54,680 nt of DNA from an uncultured Ruminococcus sp. (GTDB lineage Bacteria; Bacillota; Clostridia; Oscillospirales; Acutalibacteraceae): the NCBI GenBank assembly GCA_902763365.1, contig CACWRT010000004.1, positions 1 to 54,680 of the forward strand, read 5' to 3'. Of this stretch, positions 33,135-41,545 are shown piece by piece. The translations under genes were made by a program, and so were the position numbers. The stretch's first letter is position 1. Each line of letters starts with the position of its first letter. The notes under the pieces are model-generated. The model was not told the DNA's origin. It saw only the letters and a list, made by a program, of their open reading frames with translations, and did not search any database.

Positions 33135-33248
33135 AAGCGCAAAAGTTTCGTCCATCTTTGGGGAGGTGGCGGAGACCAGAGGCAGAGCCTCTGGTTGCTG
33201 CGTTAGCAGCGAAACAAGTGTCAAAATTGTCCGAAATAGGGTGCGCTT
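33135..33248. repeat. Multi-hairpin element, second copy
   Basis: Outer stem AAGCGCA/TGCGCTT (33135-33141, 33242-33248). Inner GTTTCG and CGAAAC arms. A 9-bp hairpin ACCAGAGGC/GCCTCTGGT, then GCTGC-GTTA-GCAGC. The block GCTGCGTTAGCAGCGAAAC is identical to 29991-30009, while the middle hairpins differ in sequence but keep the shape. Confidence 0.65.
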
Positions 33249-33263
33249 TATAGAAATGGTAAT

Positions 33264-33635
33264 ATGGAGAGAGAAACTGCATATATTAGAGTGATGATAA
33301 AGCTGAATATGCAGGGGATGATGGTGTTGAAGGAAAACGAGAGAGAAGTGTTTGAAGATGATGTTTCATCGGAGTCAGAGGATGAAATGGTCGTTCCAAC
33401 GAAAAAAGAAAGCAGCGGATTGCTGCTTACGGTCATACGTATAGTGATATGTGCGCTGTGTATATGTGCGGCACTTGTGATAAGATGGATCGGCGGTAAT
33501 CTTCATGCGCAGGTGGGAACATGGTTTTATGAACATTATAATAACAGCATTTTTACCGATGAAAGTCAGGGGACTGTGCCGTTTCGTGACGATGTTTCCA
33601 TAAGTGAAACAAGTCTGTTCAGTGATAAGGAATGA
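33264..33635 (+). CDS. Small single-pass membrane protein upstream of an M50 protease
   Basis: 123 residues at most: a short acidic cytosolic part, one helix (LLLTVIRIVICALCICAALVI) and an extracellular tail of about 50 residues. Its TGA overlaps the ATG of the M50 protease gene (ATGA), so the two are translationally coupled. In position and topology it recalls SpoIVFA, the partner of SpoIVFB, but has no LytM domain. The start is uncertain: 33264 has no RBS, and ATG 33321 or GTG 33324 after GGGG is possible. Confidence 0.6.
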   Translation: MERETAYIRVMIKLNMQGMMVLKENEREVFEDDVSSESEDEMVVPTKKESSGLLLTVIRIVICALCICAALVIRWIGGNLHAQVGTWFYEHYNNSIFTDESQGTVPFRDDVSISETSLFSDKE

Positions 33636-34297
33636 AGATCAGAACAGGCGGCATTATATGGGAGATAAGCTTTCCGCTGGCGGCAGTCATGACGCTGGTA
33701 GTTCTTTATGACAGCAGTCTGTCAGTAACAGCTTGCTTTATATCCGTTCTTATACATGAGATGGGGCATATCCTTGTGATGGCTGTGTTCGGGAAAAAGC
33801 CCGAAAGGATAAAGCTTACGCTTTTTGACTTTGCTATTGTCAGCAGTTCAAAAGGTCTGCTGGATCTGCGGCGTGAAATGGCTGTTATACTTGCAGGAGT
33901 CTGTGCCAATTTTACGGCCGCTTTGTTCGGATGGGTGATCTGTTCTTACGGTGTGTCGGAATTTGCGGAAAAATTCATGAATACCAATCTTTCTCTGGCT
34001 TTTTTCAATATTATGCCTATAGAAAGTCTTGACGGCGGACAGGCATTTACGCGTCTTTTGTGCAGCCGTATAAGAACCGAAAAAGCTTTTCTGATCTCGG
34101 ATATAGTGTCGGTGATATTTATTGTTCCGCTGGGAACGCTGGGATTTATTGTACTGATAAGGACAGGATATAACTTTTCCGTACTGCTGACGGCAGTTTA
34201 TCTTGCTTCTTTGCTTATAATGAAAGAACCTCACAAATTCGGTCGTCTGCTAAGATCGGGAGATAAAAAACAGAAGGAGAACACAAATGGAATATAA
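33632..34297 (+). CDS. M50 (site-2 type) intramembrane metalloprotease, SpoIVFB-like
   Basis: A 221-residue protein with several membrane helices. The zinc site HEMGH lies in the second helix (VLIHEMGHILVMAVFG) and the third ligand in FFNIMPIESLDGGQAF. Length and motif spacing fit the SpoIVFB branch, which cleaves pro-sigma-K in the mother cell membrane, but the pro-sigma-K-specific CBS domain is absent. Alternative substrates such as anti-sigma factors are possible. It is coupled to the preceding small membrane protein and overlaps the next gene by 11 nt. Confidence 0.82.
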   Translation: MKIRTGGIIWEISFPLAAVMTLVVLYDSSLSVTACFISVLIHEMGHILVMAVFGKKPERIKLTLFDFAIVSSSKGLLDLRREMAVILAGVCANFTAALFGWVICSYGVSEFAEKFMNTNLSLAFFNIMPIESLDGGQAFTRLLCSRIRTEKAFLISDIVSVIFIVPLGTLGFIVLIRTGYNFSVLLTAVYLASLLIMKEPHKFGRLLRSGDKKQKENTNGI

Positions 34298-35108
34298 AAT
34301 AACACAGCGCGGCGCAGAGCTTTATGCGCCCGTAGAATTTGATCTTTTGAACACGTTTGAATGTGGACAATGCTTCCGCTGGATGAAAGCTGATGACGGA
34401 GCATATACATCTATAGTAAAAGGCAGATTTGTTCGTGTATACCGTGAGGGTGACACCGTTATAATAGACGGGACGGACGAAGAAACATTTGAAACACTGT
34501 GGAGAGAATATTTCGATATTGATACGGATTATGAAGCTCTGCGGCAGGAAATGGTAGGTCTTTGTCCCGATCTGCAAAAAGCGGCAGGAAAGCTGAACGG
34601 TATACGCATACTTCGTCAGGAACCATGGGAAGCTCTCTGCTCGTTTATAATTTCACAAAATAACAATATCCCCCGTATTCAGGGGATAGTTTCAAGGCTT
34701 TGTGAAAATTTCGGGGATGATACCGGTATGGGATATTCTTTTCCTTGCGCGGAAAGGATCGCAGCCCTTGAAGCAGAAGATCTTGCGGTACTCAGAGCAG
34801 GCTTCAGGGCAAGATACATAATTGATGCCGCAAGAAAATGCAGTGACGGCAGAGTTGACCTTGAAAGGCTGAGGGATGCTCCTATTGATGAAGCAAGACG
34901 TGAGCTTATGACTATTACGGGAGTAGGAAACAAAGTAGCAGACTGCACAATGCTTTACGGTCTGCATAAGATGGAAGCCTTCCCCATAGATGTCTGGATG
35001 AAAAAAGCTCTCAGCAGTGAATTCTCAGGCGTAACGCCCGATTCTCTCGGCAGAACCGCCGGCATCGCACAGCAGTACATTTTCCATTACACCAGAAATA
35101 ATGAATAA
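34287..35108 (+). CDS. OGG-type 8-oxoguanine DNA glycosylase
   Basis: A 273-residue protein. OGG_N-like N-terminal domain (FDLLNTFECGQCFRW), then the HhH-GPD domain with SFIISQNNNIPRI, the helix-hairpin-helix LMTITGVGNKVADC carrying the catalytic Lys, and the Asp motif FPIDVWM. It would excise 8-oxo-G and cut the strand (bifunctional, AP-lyase). GGAG precedes the ATG by 9 nt. The last residues (Asn-Asn-Glu) are encoded by a heptamer array, so the natural C-terminus may have been replaced. Confidence 0.88.
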   Translation: MEYKITQRGAELYAPVEFDLLNTFECGQCFRWMKADDGAYTSIVKGRFVRVYREGDTVIIDGTDEETFETLWREYFDIDTDYEALRQEMVGLCPDLQKAAGKLNGIRILRQEPWEALCSFIISQNNNIPRIQGIVSRLCENFGDDTGMGYSFPCAERIAALEAEDLAVLRAGFRARYIIDAARKCSDGRVDLERLRDAPIDEARRELMTITGVGNKVADCTMLYGLHKMEAFPIDVWMKKALSSEFSGVTPDSLGRTAGIAQQYIFHYTRNNE

Positions 35109-35124
35109 TGAATAGTGAATAATG
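35100..35124. repeat. Heptamer array AATGAAT/AGTGAAT at the end of the glycosylase gene
   Basis: AATGAAT, AATGAAT, AGTGAAT, AATG in 7-nt phase. It overlaps the last codons and stop of the glycosylase gene. Confidence 0.8.
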
Positions 35125-35246
35125 TTTAGCTGATTTGTAGCTTCATTCTGTAAATGGGGGAAAGGGGGAAAAGCCTTTGCTTTGTTCCGGTGAAAAAACT
35201 GCGGCGAAAAAATGACAATATGCTGATAAAAGCTGAAGCCGACATA

Positions 35247-35281
35247 ACTCCACTCTTCACTCTTCACACTCCACACTCTTC
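35247..35281. repeat. Heptamer array, ACTCCAC/TCTTCAC type
   Basis: ACTCCAC, TCTTCAC, TCTTCAC, ACTCCAC, ACTCTTC in phase; the reverse complement belongs to the family at 8058-8092. It ends 6 nt before the stop codon of the next minus-strand gene. Confidence 0.8.
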
Positions 35282-35286
35282 AAAGC

Positions 35287-35817
35287 TCAACATTTTTCGA
35301 GGGTTTTAACAGAATTCATAACGTGTTTGTTGCCGGATGTGTCGGTAACGTCTTGTTTATCCTGACTTTTAAGAATAATATTGCCGTCCTTGTCGGTTTC
35401 GATACCGTAGCGTATCTCGGCAGGGGGCATTTTTTCTCTTCTCATATTATCGTCGGATATGTAAAGGACAACTTCCTTGTCGTCGTATTCATAGGTGAAG
35501 TCCTGAGCGTCAAATGAATTGCCGTTCTTTTCATTATATACGGTTATAATGCCTGTGCCTGATTTTGTAAAGGTATATATAAGATCGCCCATATACATGG
35601 GTACGGGGTCTTTGCCCTCACCGGCATCTATCATCAGATATCCGATCTTCTCTTCGGAATACAATTTATCGTCCATGAAAGTTTTGTCGGATGTAAGCTT
35701 CCATTTTCCTATGGGATTAAAGTCAAAATCACTGCATCCCGTCATTGACAGGGACGACAGCGCTCCTATGCTGACAGCGGCAGCTATTGATATAATACGG
35801 CGCAGTATTTTTTTCAT
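35287..35817 (-). CDS. Lipoprotein with a possible lipocalin-like fold
   Basis: A 176-residue protein with a lipoprotein signal ending SMTGC. The exported part begins with IGKWKLTSDKT, the start pattern of small beta-barrel lipocalin-like or DUF5640-type lipoproteins of Firmicutes, and continues as alternating beta strands (YTFTKSGTGIITVY, FTYEYDDKEVVLYI). Ligand unknown. GGAAG lies before the ATG. Monocistronic as far as seen. Confidence 0.75.
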   Translation of the reverse strand: MKKILRRIISIAAAVSIGALSSLSMTGCSDFDFNPIGKWKLTSDKTFMDDKLYSEEKIGYLMIDAGEGKDPVPMYMGDLIYTFTKSGTGIITVYNEKNGNSFDAQDFTYEYDDKEVVLYISDDNMRREKMPPAEIRYGIETDKDGNIILKSQDKQDVTDTSGNKHVMNSVKTLEKC

Positions 35818-35930
35818 GTATATCTTCCTTTACGTTAATATGATATGTGAATTTACAGTCACGGCTGCTCTTTTGATAATAATGATATTATAGCACTATA
35901 TCCGAATATATACAAGAGTGTTATTAACAG

Positions 35931-36058
35931 TCGGCGAGCCGTCGTCCACATGACGCAGGTATTGCTCCGGTGCGTGCCAGCACATGGCTAAATATGGGCA
36001 ATGCTTCGCTCTGATTTGCCGGTTCATACTGTATAGCCTGCAAATCAGGCTTTTTTTA
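35931..36058 (+). repeat. Dispersed structured repeat, copy B, ending in a terminator hairpin
   Basis: Starts GGCGAGCCGTCG and keeps the block order of copy A (GCAGGTATTGCTCCG, CTTCGCTCTGA, GCCGGTTCATACTGTA) with an internal insertion. It ends in a true terminator, AGCCTG-CAAAT-CAGGCT plus seven T (36035-36057). No plus-strand gene lies upstream. The remainder of 35818-36224 shows only the lipoprotein terminator at 36172. Confidence 0.65.
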
Positions 36059-36171
36059 TTGGCTCAGCTATTGCTCTCATTTATTACTTATTGACATATG
36101 TTAGATTTAATAATTCCGGAATAATACTTAACCTTCACCACACAGAGTGATGTATTCCGGTATATATAGAA

Positions 36172-36205
36172 AACGATCACAGCCGAAATACAAGCTGTGA
36201 TCGTT
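36172..36205 (-). terminator. Terminator of the OB-like lipoprotein gene
   Basis: A 12-bp perfect stem AACGATCACAGC/GCTGTGATCGTT (36172-36183, 36194-36205); on the minus strand it is followed by TTTTC. Confidence 0.8.
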
Positions 36206-36224
36206 ATTATATTAATGTCGATCA

Positions 36225-36782
36225 TTATTGATCCAGGGTTTTAATATTTGACGGAAGAACGGTAAGAGCACGTACATCATAATCACCTACTGTTACTACG
36301 CCAAGTACTTCTACTTTTGCATCTTCTGCAGGGTATTCACTCAGGTCAGGATTACCGTCAAGATAATATGTCATGCCGTATCCTGTGCCGGTGGATTCAT
36401 CTCTTTCGATCAAAGCACAATTGCTCATTCTCTTCTGGCTTATACCGGTCACTTTGATTACCTGACCGTCATATTTGCCTGTCTGCATATCTTGTGTAAC
36501 AGTCTGGATAAGTTCGAAATCACCGAACTCAATAGTTACAGCAGGATTGCTGTAATCAGCTGTGGCAAGGTCTACGGATGCTTGTCCGTCAGAACTTTCT
36601 TCAGTCTGGCTTTCCGCACTGTTGTTCTCAACTGTGTTGTTATCGTCAGAAACAGTATCACTTGCGGAGCTTTCGGTGGTATTTCCGCCATTTGAATTAC
36701 CACTGCATCCTGCTGCTGCACAAACAACAATAGCTCCAGCCATTATCAAAAGCAACATTTTACTAAGTTTCTTCAATGTCAT
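36225..36782 (-). CDS. Lipoprotein with a possible OB-fold (tRNA_anti-like) domain
   Basis: A 185-residue protein with a lipoprotein signal (VVCAAAGC), a Ser/Asn/Glu linker (30-70) and a C-terminal domain (about 75-185). Strands such as KYDGQVIKVTGISQKRM, YGMTYYLDGN and AKVEVLGVVTVGDY follow the OB-fold pattern of small bacterial tRNA_anti-like lipoproteins. GGAGGT directly precedes the ATG. The promoter lies at 36830-36859. Function unknown. Confidence 0.75.
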   Translation of the reverse strand: MTLKKLSKMLLLIMAGAIVVCAAAGCSGNSNGGNTTESSASDTVSDDNNTVENNSAESQTEESSDGQASVDLATADYSNPAVTIEFGDFELIQTVTQDMQTGKYDGQVIKVTGISQKRMSNCALIERDESTGTGYGMTYYLDGNPDLSEYPAEDAKVEVLGVVTVGDYDVRALTVLPSNIKTLDQ

Positions 36783-36829
36783 TACCTCCTGCGTTCAGAG
36801 AATTCTATAATAATATATCCATCTATTGT

Positions 36830-36859
36830 ATGATATCATTATTGAACTAATAATGTCAA
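36830..36859 (-). promoter_or_regulatory. Promoter of the OB-like lipoprotein gene
   Basis: Minus strand: TTGACA (36854-36859), 18 nt, TATCAT (36830-36835). Upstream, a 12-bp palindrome TGCACCGGTGCA (36938-36949) and a half copy (36963-36970) could be a regulator site. Confidence 0.6.
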
Positions 36860-37055
36860 TGTGAGATTAATATGTTTATAAAATAATAACGACAGCGTAT
36901 CTATATTTTCCATAATAATTTGGTTATATTAACGATTTGCACCGGTGCAGGAGTAATATGTAACGGTGCATGGAAAATCGGTTAAGCTGACCCGTCCGCA
37001 CTGCGTTTCTTTATACGCTTGTGCGGCAGTTTGTTTTTGGATTTTTTGAAAAATG

Positions 37056-37280
37056 CTATCTGCTTATCTTGGGATTATCCGTTCTCCCGAGAAGATAATC
37101 AATCGAAACGTTAAAATAATCTGCTATAAGTATAAGCGTCTGGTAGTCCGCCTGACGTGTTTCGGTTTCATATTGACTGATAGTGTTTTGTGCAAGATTC
37201 AGATCCATCGAAAGTTTGACTTGAGAAATATGTTTTTGCTTGCGTAATTCTTTTAATAACTGTTTATTCTTCGTTTGCAT
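37056..37280 (-). CDS. Small XRE-family helix-turn-helix regulator
   Basis: A 74-residue protein that is almost only a Cro/CI HTH domain (LLKELRKQKHISQVKLSMDLNLAQNTISQYE), with the usual YFNVSIDYLLGRTDN ending. Likely a DNA-binding repressor. The -10 box (37289-37294) ends 8 nt before the ATG and there is no RBS, so the mRNA may be leaderless. The palindrome at 36938 downstream is a possible target. No partner toxin is seen. Confidence 0.85.
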   Translation of the reverse strand: MQTKNKQLLKELRKQKHISQVKLSMDLNLAQNTISQYETETRQADYQTLILIADYFNVSIDYLLGRTDNPKISR

Positions 37281-37288
37281 GGTGGCTG

Positions 37289-37317
37289 ATTATATCACTG
37301 TATATATTCGTATTTAA
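37289..37317 (-). promoter_or_regulatory. Promoter placing the XRE start codon at about +1
   Basis: Minus strand: TTAAAT (37312-37317, weak), 17 nt, TATAAT (37289-37294), only 8 nt before the ATG. Confidence 0.5.
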
Positions 37318-37398
37318 CGTCGTCAGAGTAAACAGCGATTGATCAGAATTATAGATCGTCTCAAATTAACAGATATTATAAAATGTGATTATAACAAG

Positions 37399-37437
37399 AA
37401 ACTCCCGCAGTTACTGTCAGATCATCTGCGGGAGTTT
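37399..37437 (+). terminator. Terminator-like hairpin with no gene upstream
   Basis: AAACTCCCGCAG/CTGCGGGAGTTT stem and TTTTC. No plus-strand gene lies between 36783 and 37398. It could end an unannotated short RNA or block read-through into the ribosomal operon. Confidence 0.6.
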
Positions 37438-37588
37438 TCATGCTTACACACAGCCGTGTGTTCCTATGTTAAAATACATAAAAATAATTGCATTGTTAAT
37501 TAGTTTTTGTAGCATAATATAAGAAATCGAATGGCATATTAAACAAAAAAATTGGCAAAAATTCTACTAAAATTAACAAAGAAAAAGC

Positions 37589-37617
37589 TTGCAATCGGGA
37601 AACGTATGTGTTATTAT
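37589..37617 (+). promoter_or_regulatory. Candidate promoter of the ribosomal protein operon
   Basis: TTGCAA (37589-37594), 17 nt, TATTAT (37612-37617). It gives a leader of about 330 nt before rpsJ. Confidence 0.55.
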
Positions 37618-37746
37618 AATAAAGCAAGACTGCAACAGATATGCGATGAAGCGGGAGGTTGCGGCAGGTATTGCCGGTTTTTCCGCAGAGTATGTCCGAT
37701 TTTAAACCGGGCGAAACGAATATTAAGTCGGTATTGACGTATCAGG

Positions 37747-37818
37747 ATTCCTATTCAGGCTACAGGTGTGTACAAATTAGGAATGGTACTCTTTGCGGCT
37801 TAAAGAGTTTTGTTTTTT
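37747..37818 (+). promoter_or_regulatory. Putative attenuator in the S10 operon leader
   Basis: An intrinsic terminator, ACTCTTT/AAAGAGT (37788-37794, 37802-37808) with a 7-nt loop and TTTTGTTTTTT, sits in the leader about 135 nt before rpsJ. Directly before it is a long-range pairing ATTCCTA/TAGGAAT (37747-37753, 37778-37784). Earlier in the leader, TGCGG/CCGCA and GGCA/TGCC hairpins occur around 37658-37690; later, CACCC/GGGTG occurs around 37890. The layout suggests transcription attenuation, perhaps by a ribosomal protein. No competing antiterminator helix has been proven. Confidence 0.5.
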
Positions 37819-37953
37819 CAGACCTCACCCGGGATATACAATATAAAGTATTGATATTCCGGTTTTTTAAATGGAAACAGGCGAAACACCCGGTGGGGTG
37901 TGAGGAAATGAAAACGCCCGCCAACTCAAATAATTTTTAAGGAGGCGATTCAT

Positions 37954-38265
37954 GTGGCAGTCAAGGAAAAGATAAGGATCAGAATTAAGGGTTATGATCA
38001 TCAGCTGGTAGATCAGTCTGCTGAAAAAATCGTTGCTACTGCAAAGCGTACAGGCGCAAGAGTATCAGGTCCCGTACCGCTCCCTACAGAAAAGCAGGTT
38101 GTAACTATCCTCAGAGCTGTTCATAAGTACAAGGACAGCCGTGAGCAGTTTGAAACAAGAACCCACAAAAGACTTATCGACATTCTCAGACCTTCAAACA
38201 AAACAGTTGAAGCTCTGCAGAGCCTGGAGCTCCCTGCCGGTGTTGAAATAGAGATCAAACTCTGA
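37954..38265 (+). CDS. rpsJ: Ribosomal protein uS10
   Basis: 103 residues, full length, with the NusE-type sequence ([38 protein letters not shown]). Component of the 30S head; also binds NusB in antitermination. First gene of the operon. GTG start 8 nt after AAGGAGG; an out-of-frame ATG overlaps the GTG. Confidence 0.97.
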   Translation: MAVKEKIRIRIKGYDHQLVDQSAEKIVATAKRTGARVSGPVPLPTEKQVVTILRAVHKYKDSREQFETRTHKRLIDILRPSNKTVEALQSLELPAGVEIEIKL

Positions 38266-38333
38266 TTCAACCTACAAGCAGCCGGGGTCATGTCGGATCA
38301 TCCGACCAATAACCTATCAAGGAGGAAAACAAA

Positions 38334-39029
38334 ATGCAAAAGGCAATCATCGGCAAGAAGATCGGTATGACACAGATCTTCGATGAAAAGGGCAAAGTTG
38401 TCCCTGTAACTGTTGTTGAAGCAGGCCCGTGTGTAGTGGCTCAGATCAAAACAGTTGAAAACGACGGCTATGAAGCTGTACAGCTTGGCTACGGCGATAT
38501 CAAGCTGAAGGTTCAGAACGGCTCGGGTAAGGGCAAGAGAGTTCGCAGCGAAAAATTCAAGAACGATCCTGTTAATATCACAAAGCCGCTTCTCGGTCAC
38601 TTCAAGAAGAATGACATTGCTCCCAAGCGCACACTCAAAGAGTTCAGAGTAGCTGATATCAGCGCATATGAGCTCGGTTCGGTTATCAAGGTTGACGCTT
38701 TCGCCGAAGGCGATAAGATCGACGTAACAGGCAAGAGCAAGGGTAAAGGATATGCAGGCGTAATCAAGCGCTGGAATTTCCACAGACTCAAGGAATCTCA
38801 CGGTTCGGGTCCTGTTGCTCGTCACGGCGGTTCTATGGGCGCCTGCTCAACACCTTCAAGAGTATGGAAGGGTAAGAAAATGGCAGGTCACCTCGGTGCT
38901 GAAAGAGTTACTGTACAGAACCTCACAGTTGTAAAAATTGACGCTGAAAACAATCTTATTGCTATTAAGGGTGCCATCCCCGGTCCTAACGGCGGCATCG
39001 TTTCAATTTTCGACAGCGTTAAGGCGTAA
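38334..39029 (+). CDS. rplC: Ribosomal protein uL3
   Basis: 231 residues, about 20 longer than usual. The extra length lies after [19 protein letters not shown] (about residues 60-85), before the conserved KPLLGHFKK. Other blocks ([43 protein letters not shown]) are standard. Binds 23S rRNA near the peptidyl transferase centre. AAGGAGG precedes the ATG. Confidence 0.97.
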   Translation: MQKAIIGKKIGMTQIFDEKGKVVPVTVVEAGPCVVAQIKTVENDGYEAVQLGYGDIKLKVQNGSGKGKRVRSEKFKNDPVNITKPLLGHFKKNDIAPKRTLKEFRVADISAYELGSVIKVDAFAEGDKIDVTGKSKGKGYAGVIKRWNFHRLKESHGSGPVARHGGSMGACSTPSRVWKGKKMAGHLGAERVTVQNLTVVKIDAENNLIAIKGAIPGPNGGIVSIFDSVKA

Positions 39030-39046
39030 GGGAAGGAGGAATAACA

Positions 39047-39670
39047 ATGCCTAATATAGAAGTTCTCGATATGGCGGGCAACAAGGTAGGCGACGTAGAG
39101 CTTGCTGAGTCCGTATTCGGTATAGAACCCAATACAGTGGTTATGCACCAGATGGTAGTAAACTATCTCGCAAATAACCGTCAGGGCACACAGTCAGCTC
39201 TTACCCGTGCTGAGGTAAGAGGCGGCGGCAGAAAGCCCTGGAAGCAGAAGGGTACAGGTCACGCAAGACAGGGCTCAACAAGAGCTCCCCAGTGGACACA
39301 CGGCGGCGTGGTTTTCGCTCCGAAGCCAAGAAGCTACAGATTTACAGTCAACAAGAAGGTAAAAAGACTTGCTATGAAGTCAGCTTTCTCAAGCAAGCTT
39401 CAGGACAGCCAGATCGTTGTTGTTGACAATGTGGCAACAGAAAACTACAGCACAAAGACTATCGCAGCTATGCTCAAGGCAGTCGGCGCTGACAAAAAGG
39501 CTCTGATCGTTCTCGACAGCAATGATACAAAGGTAGTAAACAGTGCAAGAAATATTCCCGGCGTTAAGACAGCGCAGGTAAATACACTTAATGTGTATGA
39601 TATCATGAATGCTGACAAGCTCGTTATCGCTAAGGGCGCAATCAGCAAGATCGAGGAGGTATACGCATGA
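39047..39670 (+). CDS. rplD: Ribosomal protein uL4
   Basis: 207 residues with the extended tunnel loop ([32 protein letters not shown]). In E. coli L4 represses the S10 operon through its leader, which makes the leader terminator upstream of rpsJ notable here. GGAGG RBS. Overlaps rplW by ATGA. Confidence 0.97.
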   Translation: MPNIEVLDMAGNKVGDVELAESVFGIEPNTVVMHQMVVNYLANNRQGTQSALTRAEVRGGGRKPWKQKGTGHARQGSTRAPQWTHGGVVFAPKPRSYRFTVNKKVKRLAMKSAFSSKLQDSQIVVVDNVATENYSTKTIAAMLKAVGADKKALIVLDSNDTKVVNSARNIPGVKTAQVNTLNVYDIMNADKLVIAKGAISKIEEVYA

Positions 39671-39960
39671 CAGCTCGTGACATCATCATAAAGCCGGTCA
39701 TCACAGAAAAGAGCATGACAGGCGTTGCATCCGGTACAAAATATACCTTCAGGGTTGCAAAAAACGCAACAAAGATCGACATTGCAAGAGCAGTTGAAGA
39801 GATCTTTGGCGTAAAAGTATCAAAGGTAAATACAGTAAACGTAAGAGGCCGTCTGCGCAGACAGGGCAGAACACAGGGCTATACTCCTTCATGGAAAAAG
39901 GCTTACGTAACACTGAAAGAAGGCAGCAAGCCGATAGAGTTCTTTGAGGGCATGATGTAA
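39667..39960 (+). CDS. rplW: Ribosomal protein uL23
   Basis: 97 residues ([28 protein letters not shown]). Lies at the tunnel exit and binds SRP and trigger factor. Its ATG overlaps the rplD stop; its RBS is inside rplD. The 76 nt to rplB hold two small hairpins (GCCTG/CAGGC and GGAAAG/CTTTCC). Confidence 0.97.
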   Translation: MTARDIIIKPVITEKSMTGVASGTKYTFRVAKNATKIDIARAVEEIFGVKVSKVNTVNVRGRLRRQGRTQGYTPSWKKAYVTLKEGSKPIEFFEGMM

Positions 39961-40036
39961 GCCTGACACAAAGACAGGCAGAAGGAATGGAAAGTTTGCC
40001 GCTTTCCGCAAAGCCATCATGAGGAGAGTGAAATAA

Positions 40037-40870
40037 ATGGCAATTAAGAGTTATAAGCCGACTACACCGTCAAGAAGAAATATGTCGGTAGTAGATTTCT
40101 CGGTTCTTTCTAAGGTTGCACCGGAGAAAAGTCTCCTTGCACCGAAGAATAAAAAGTCAGGCCGTAACAGCTACGGCAGAATTACCGTTCGTCACAGAGG
40201 CGGCGGAAACAGAAAGAAGTACAGACTGATCGACTTCAAGCGTCAGAAGTTCGGCGTAGAAGCAGTAGTAAAGACACTTGAGTATGATCCGAACAGAACA
40301 GCTCATATCGCTCTTATCGAGTACACAGACGGAACAAAGAGCTATATCCTTGCTCCCGTTGGTCTTAAAGTAGGCGATAAGGTAGTTTCAGGTCCTGATG
40401 CAGATATCAAGGTTGGTAATGCACTTCCCCTGAAGAATATCCCCGTAGGTACATTCATCCACAATGTTGAACTGTATCCCGGCAAGGGCGCACAGCTTGC
40501 AAGAAGCGCAGGAAACATGGCGCAGCTTATGGCTAAGGAAAACAAGCTCGCACTTCTCAGACTTCCCTCAGGCGAACTGAGAAATGTACCCGAGAGCTGT
40601 ATGGCTACAATCGGTCAGGTAAGCAATATCGATCACGCTAACGTAAAGATCGGTAAAGCAGGCCGTAAGAGAAACATGGGTTGGAGACCTACAGTAAGAG
40701 GTTCAGTCATGAACCCGAATGACCACCCCCACGGCGGTGGTGAGGGTAAATCCCCTGTCGGCCGTCCCGGTCCTGTTACTCCCTGGGGTAAGCCCGCACT
40801 TGGTTATAAGACAAGAAAGACACACAAGAGTTCTGATAAGCTTATCGTTAAGCGCAGAAACGGTAAATAA
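40037..40870 (+). CDS. rplB: Ribosomal protein uL2
   Basis: 277 residues with [32 protein letters not shown], and the C-terminal [18 protein letters not shown] that contains the conserved His near the peptidyl transferase centre. Standard length. GAGGAGAG RBS. Confidence 0.98.
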   Translation: MAIKSYKPTTPSRRNMSVVDFSVLSKVAPEKSLLAPKNKKSGRNSYGRITVRHRGGGNRKKYRLIDFKRQKFGVEAVVKTLEYDPNRTAHIALIEYTDGTKSYILAPVGLKVGDKVVSGPDADIKVGNALPLKNIPVGTFIHNVELYPGKGAQLARSAGNMAQLMAKENKLALLRLPSGELRNVPESCMATIGQVSNIDHANVKIGKAGRKRNMGWRPTVRGSVMNPNDHPHGGGEGKSPVGRPGPVTPWGKPALGYKTRKTHKSSDKLIVKRRNGK

Positions 40871-40897
40871 TAAGGCATACAGAAAGGAGCTTTAAGC

Positions 40898-41170
40898 ATG
40901 AGCAGAAGCGTTAAAAAGGGTCCTTATGTACAGCCTGTGCTGTTAAAAAGGGTTCAGCAGATGAACGAAACAGGAGAAAAGAAGATACTCAAGACATGGA
41001 GCAGATCTTCAACAATATTCCCTGATTTTGTAGGACATACATTTGCAGTCCATGACGGACGCAAGCACGTTCCGGTATATGTAACAGAGGATATGATCGG
41101 TCATAAGCTCGGCGAGTTCGCACCGACCAGAACCTTCAAGGGTCATGCCGGAAGCAAGACATCTAAATAA
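40898..41170 (+). CDS. rpsS: Ribosomal protein uS19
   Basis: 90 residues ([53 protein letters not shown]). 30S head protein contacting S13. AAAGGAG RBS. Confidence 0.98.
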   Translation: MSRSVKKGPYVQPVLLKRVQQMNETGEKKILKTWSRSSTIFPDFVGHTFAVHDGRKHVPVYVTEDMIGHKLGEFAPTRTFKGHAGSKTSK

Positions 41171-41190
41171 GCCGAAAGGAGTGTATGAAC

Positions 41191-41526
41191 ATGGAAGCAA
41201 GGGCAGAACTTAAATACGCCCGTATTTCACCGAGAAAGGTTAAGATCGTTCTCGACCTTATCCGTAATAAGCCTTGTGATTATGCAATGGCTGTTCTCAA
41301 GCACACACCTAAGGCTGCTTGTGAGGATCTTGAGAAGCTTCTCAAATCCGCAATGGCAAATGCTGAGAACAACTATAACATGGACGTTAATAAACTCTAT
41401 GTAGCAGAGTGCTATGTAGGTCAGGGACCTATCCTCAAGAGGATTCGCCCGAGAGCACAGGGTCGTGCATACAGAATAGATAAGAAAACATCACATATCA
41501 CACTGGTGCTCAAAGAGACAGAATGA
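41191..41526 (+). CDS. rplV: Ribosomal protein uL22
   Basis: 111 residues from ATG 41191 ([18 protein letters not shown]), the family's usual start; the ATG at 41185 lies only 3 nt from GGAG, so the second is preferred. The beta-hairpin ([18 protein letters not shown]) reaches into the tunnel and is where macrolide-resistance changes occur; it is standard here. Confidence 0.96.
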   Translation: MEARAELKYARISPRKVKIVLDLIRNKPCDYAMAVLKHTPKAACEDLEKLLKSAMANAENNYNMDVNKLYVAECYVGQGPILKRIRPRAQGRAYRIDKKTSHITLVLKETE

Positions 41527-41545
41527 TCAGGAGGAGGTTAAACTA

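Noticed and set aside
37552-37940. Short plus-strand frames in the ribosomal operon leader
   Set aside because: They span the promoter or the attenuator hairpin, have no RBS and no recognisable product.
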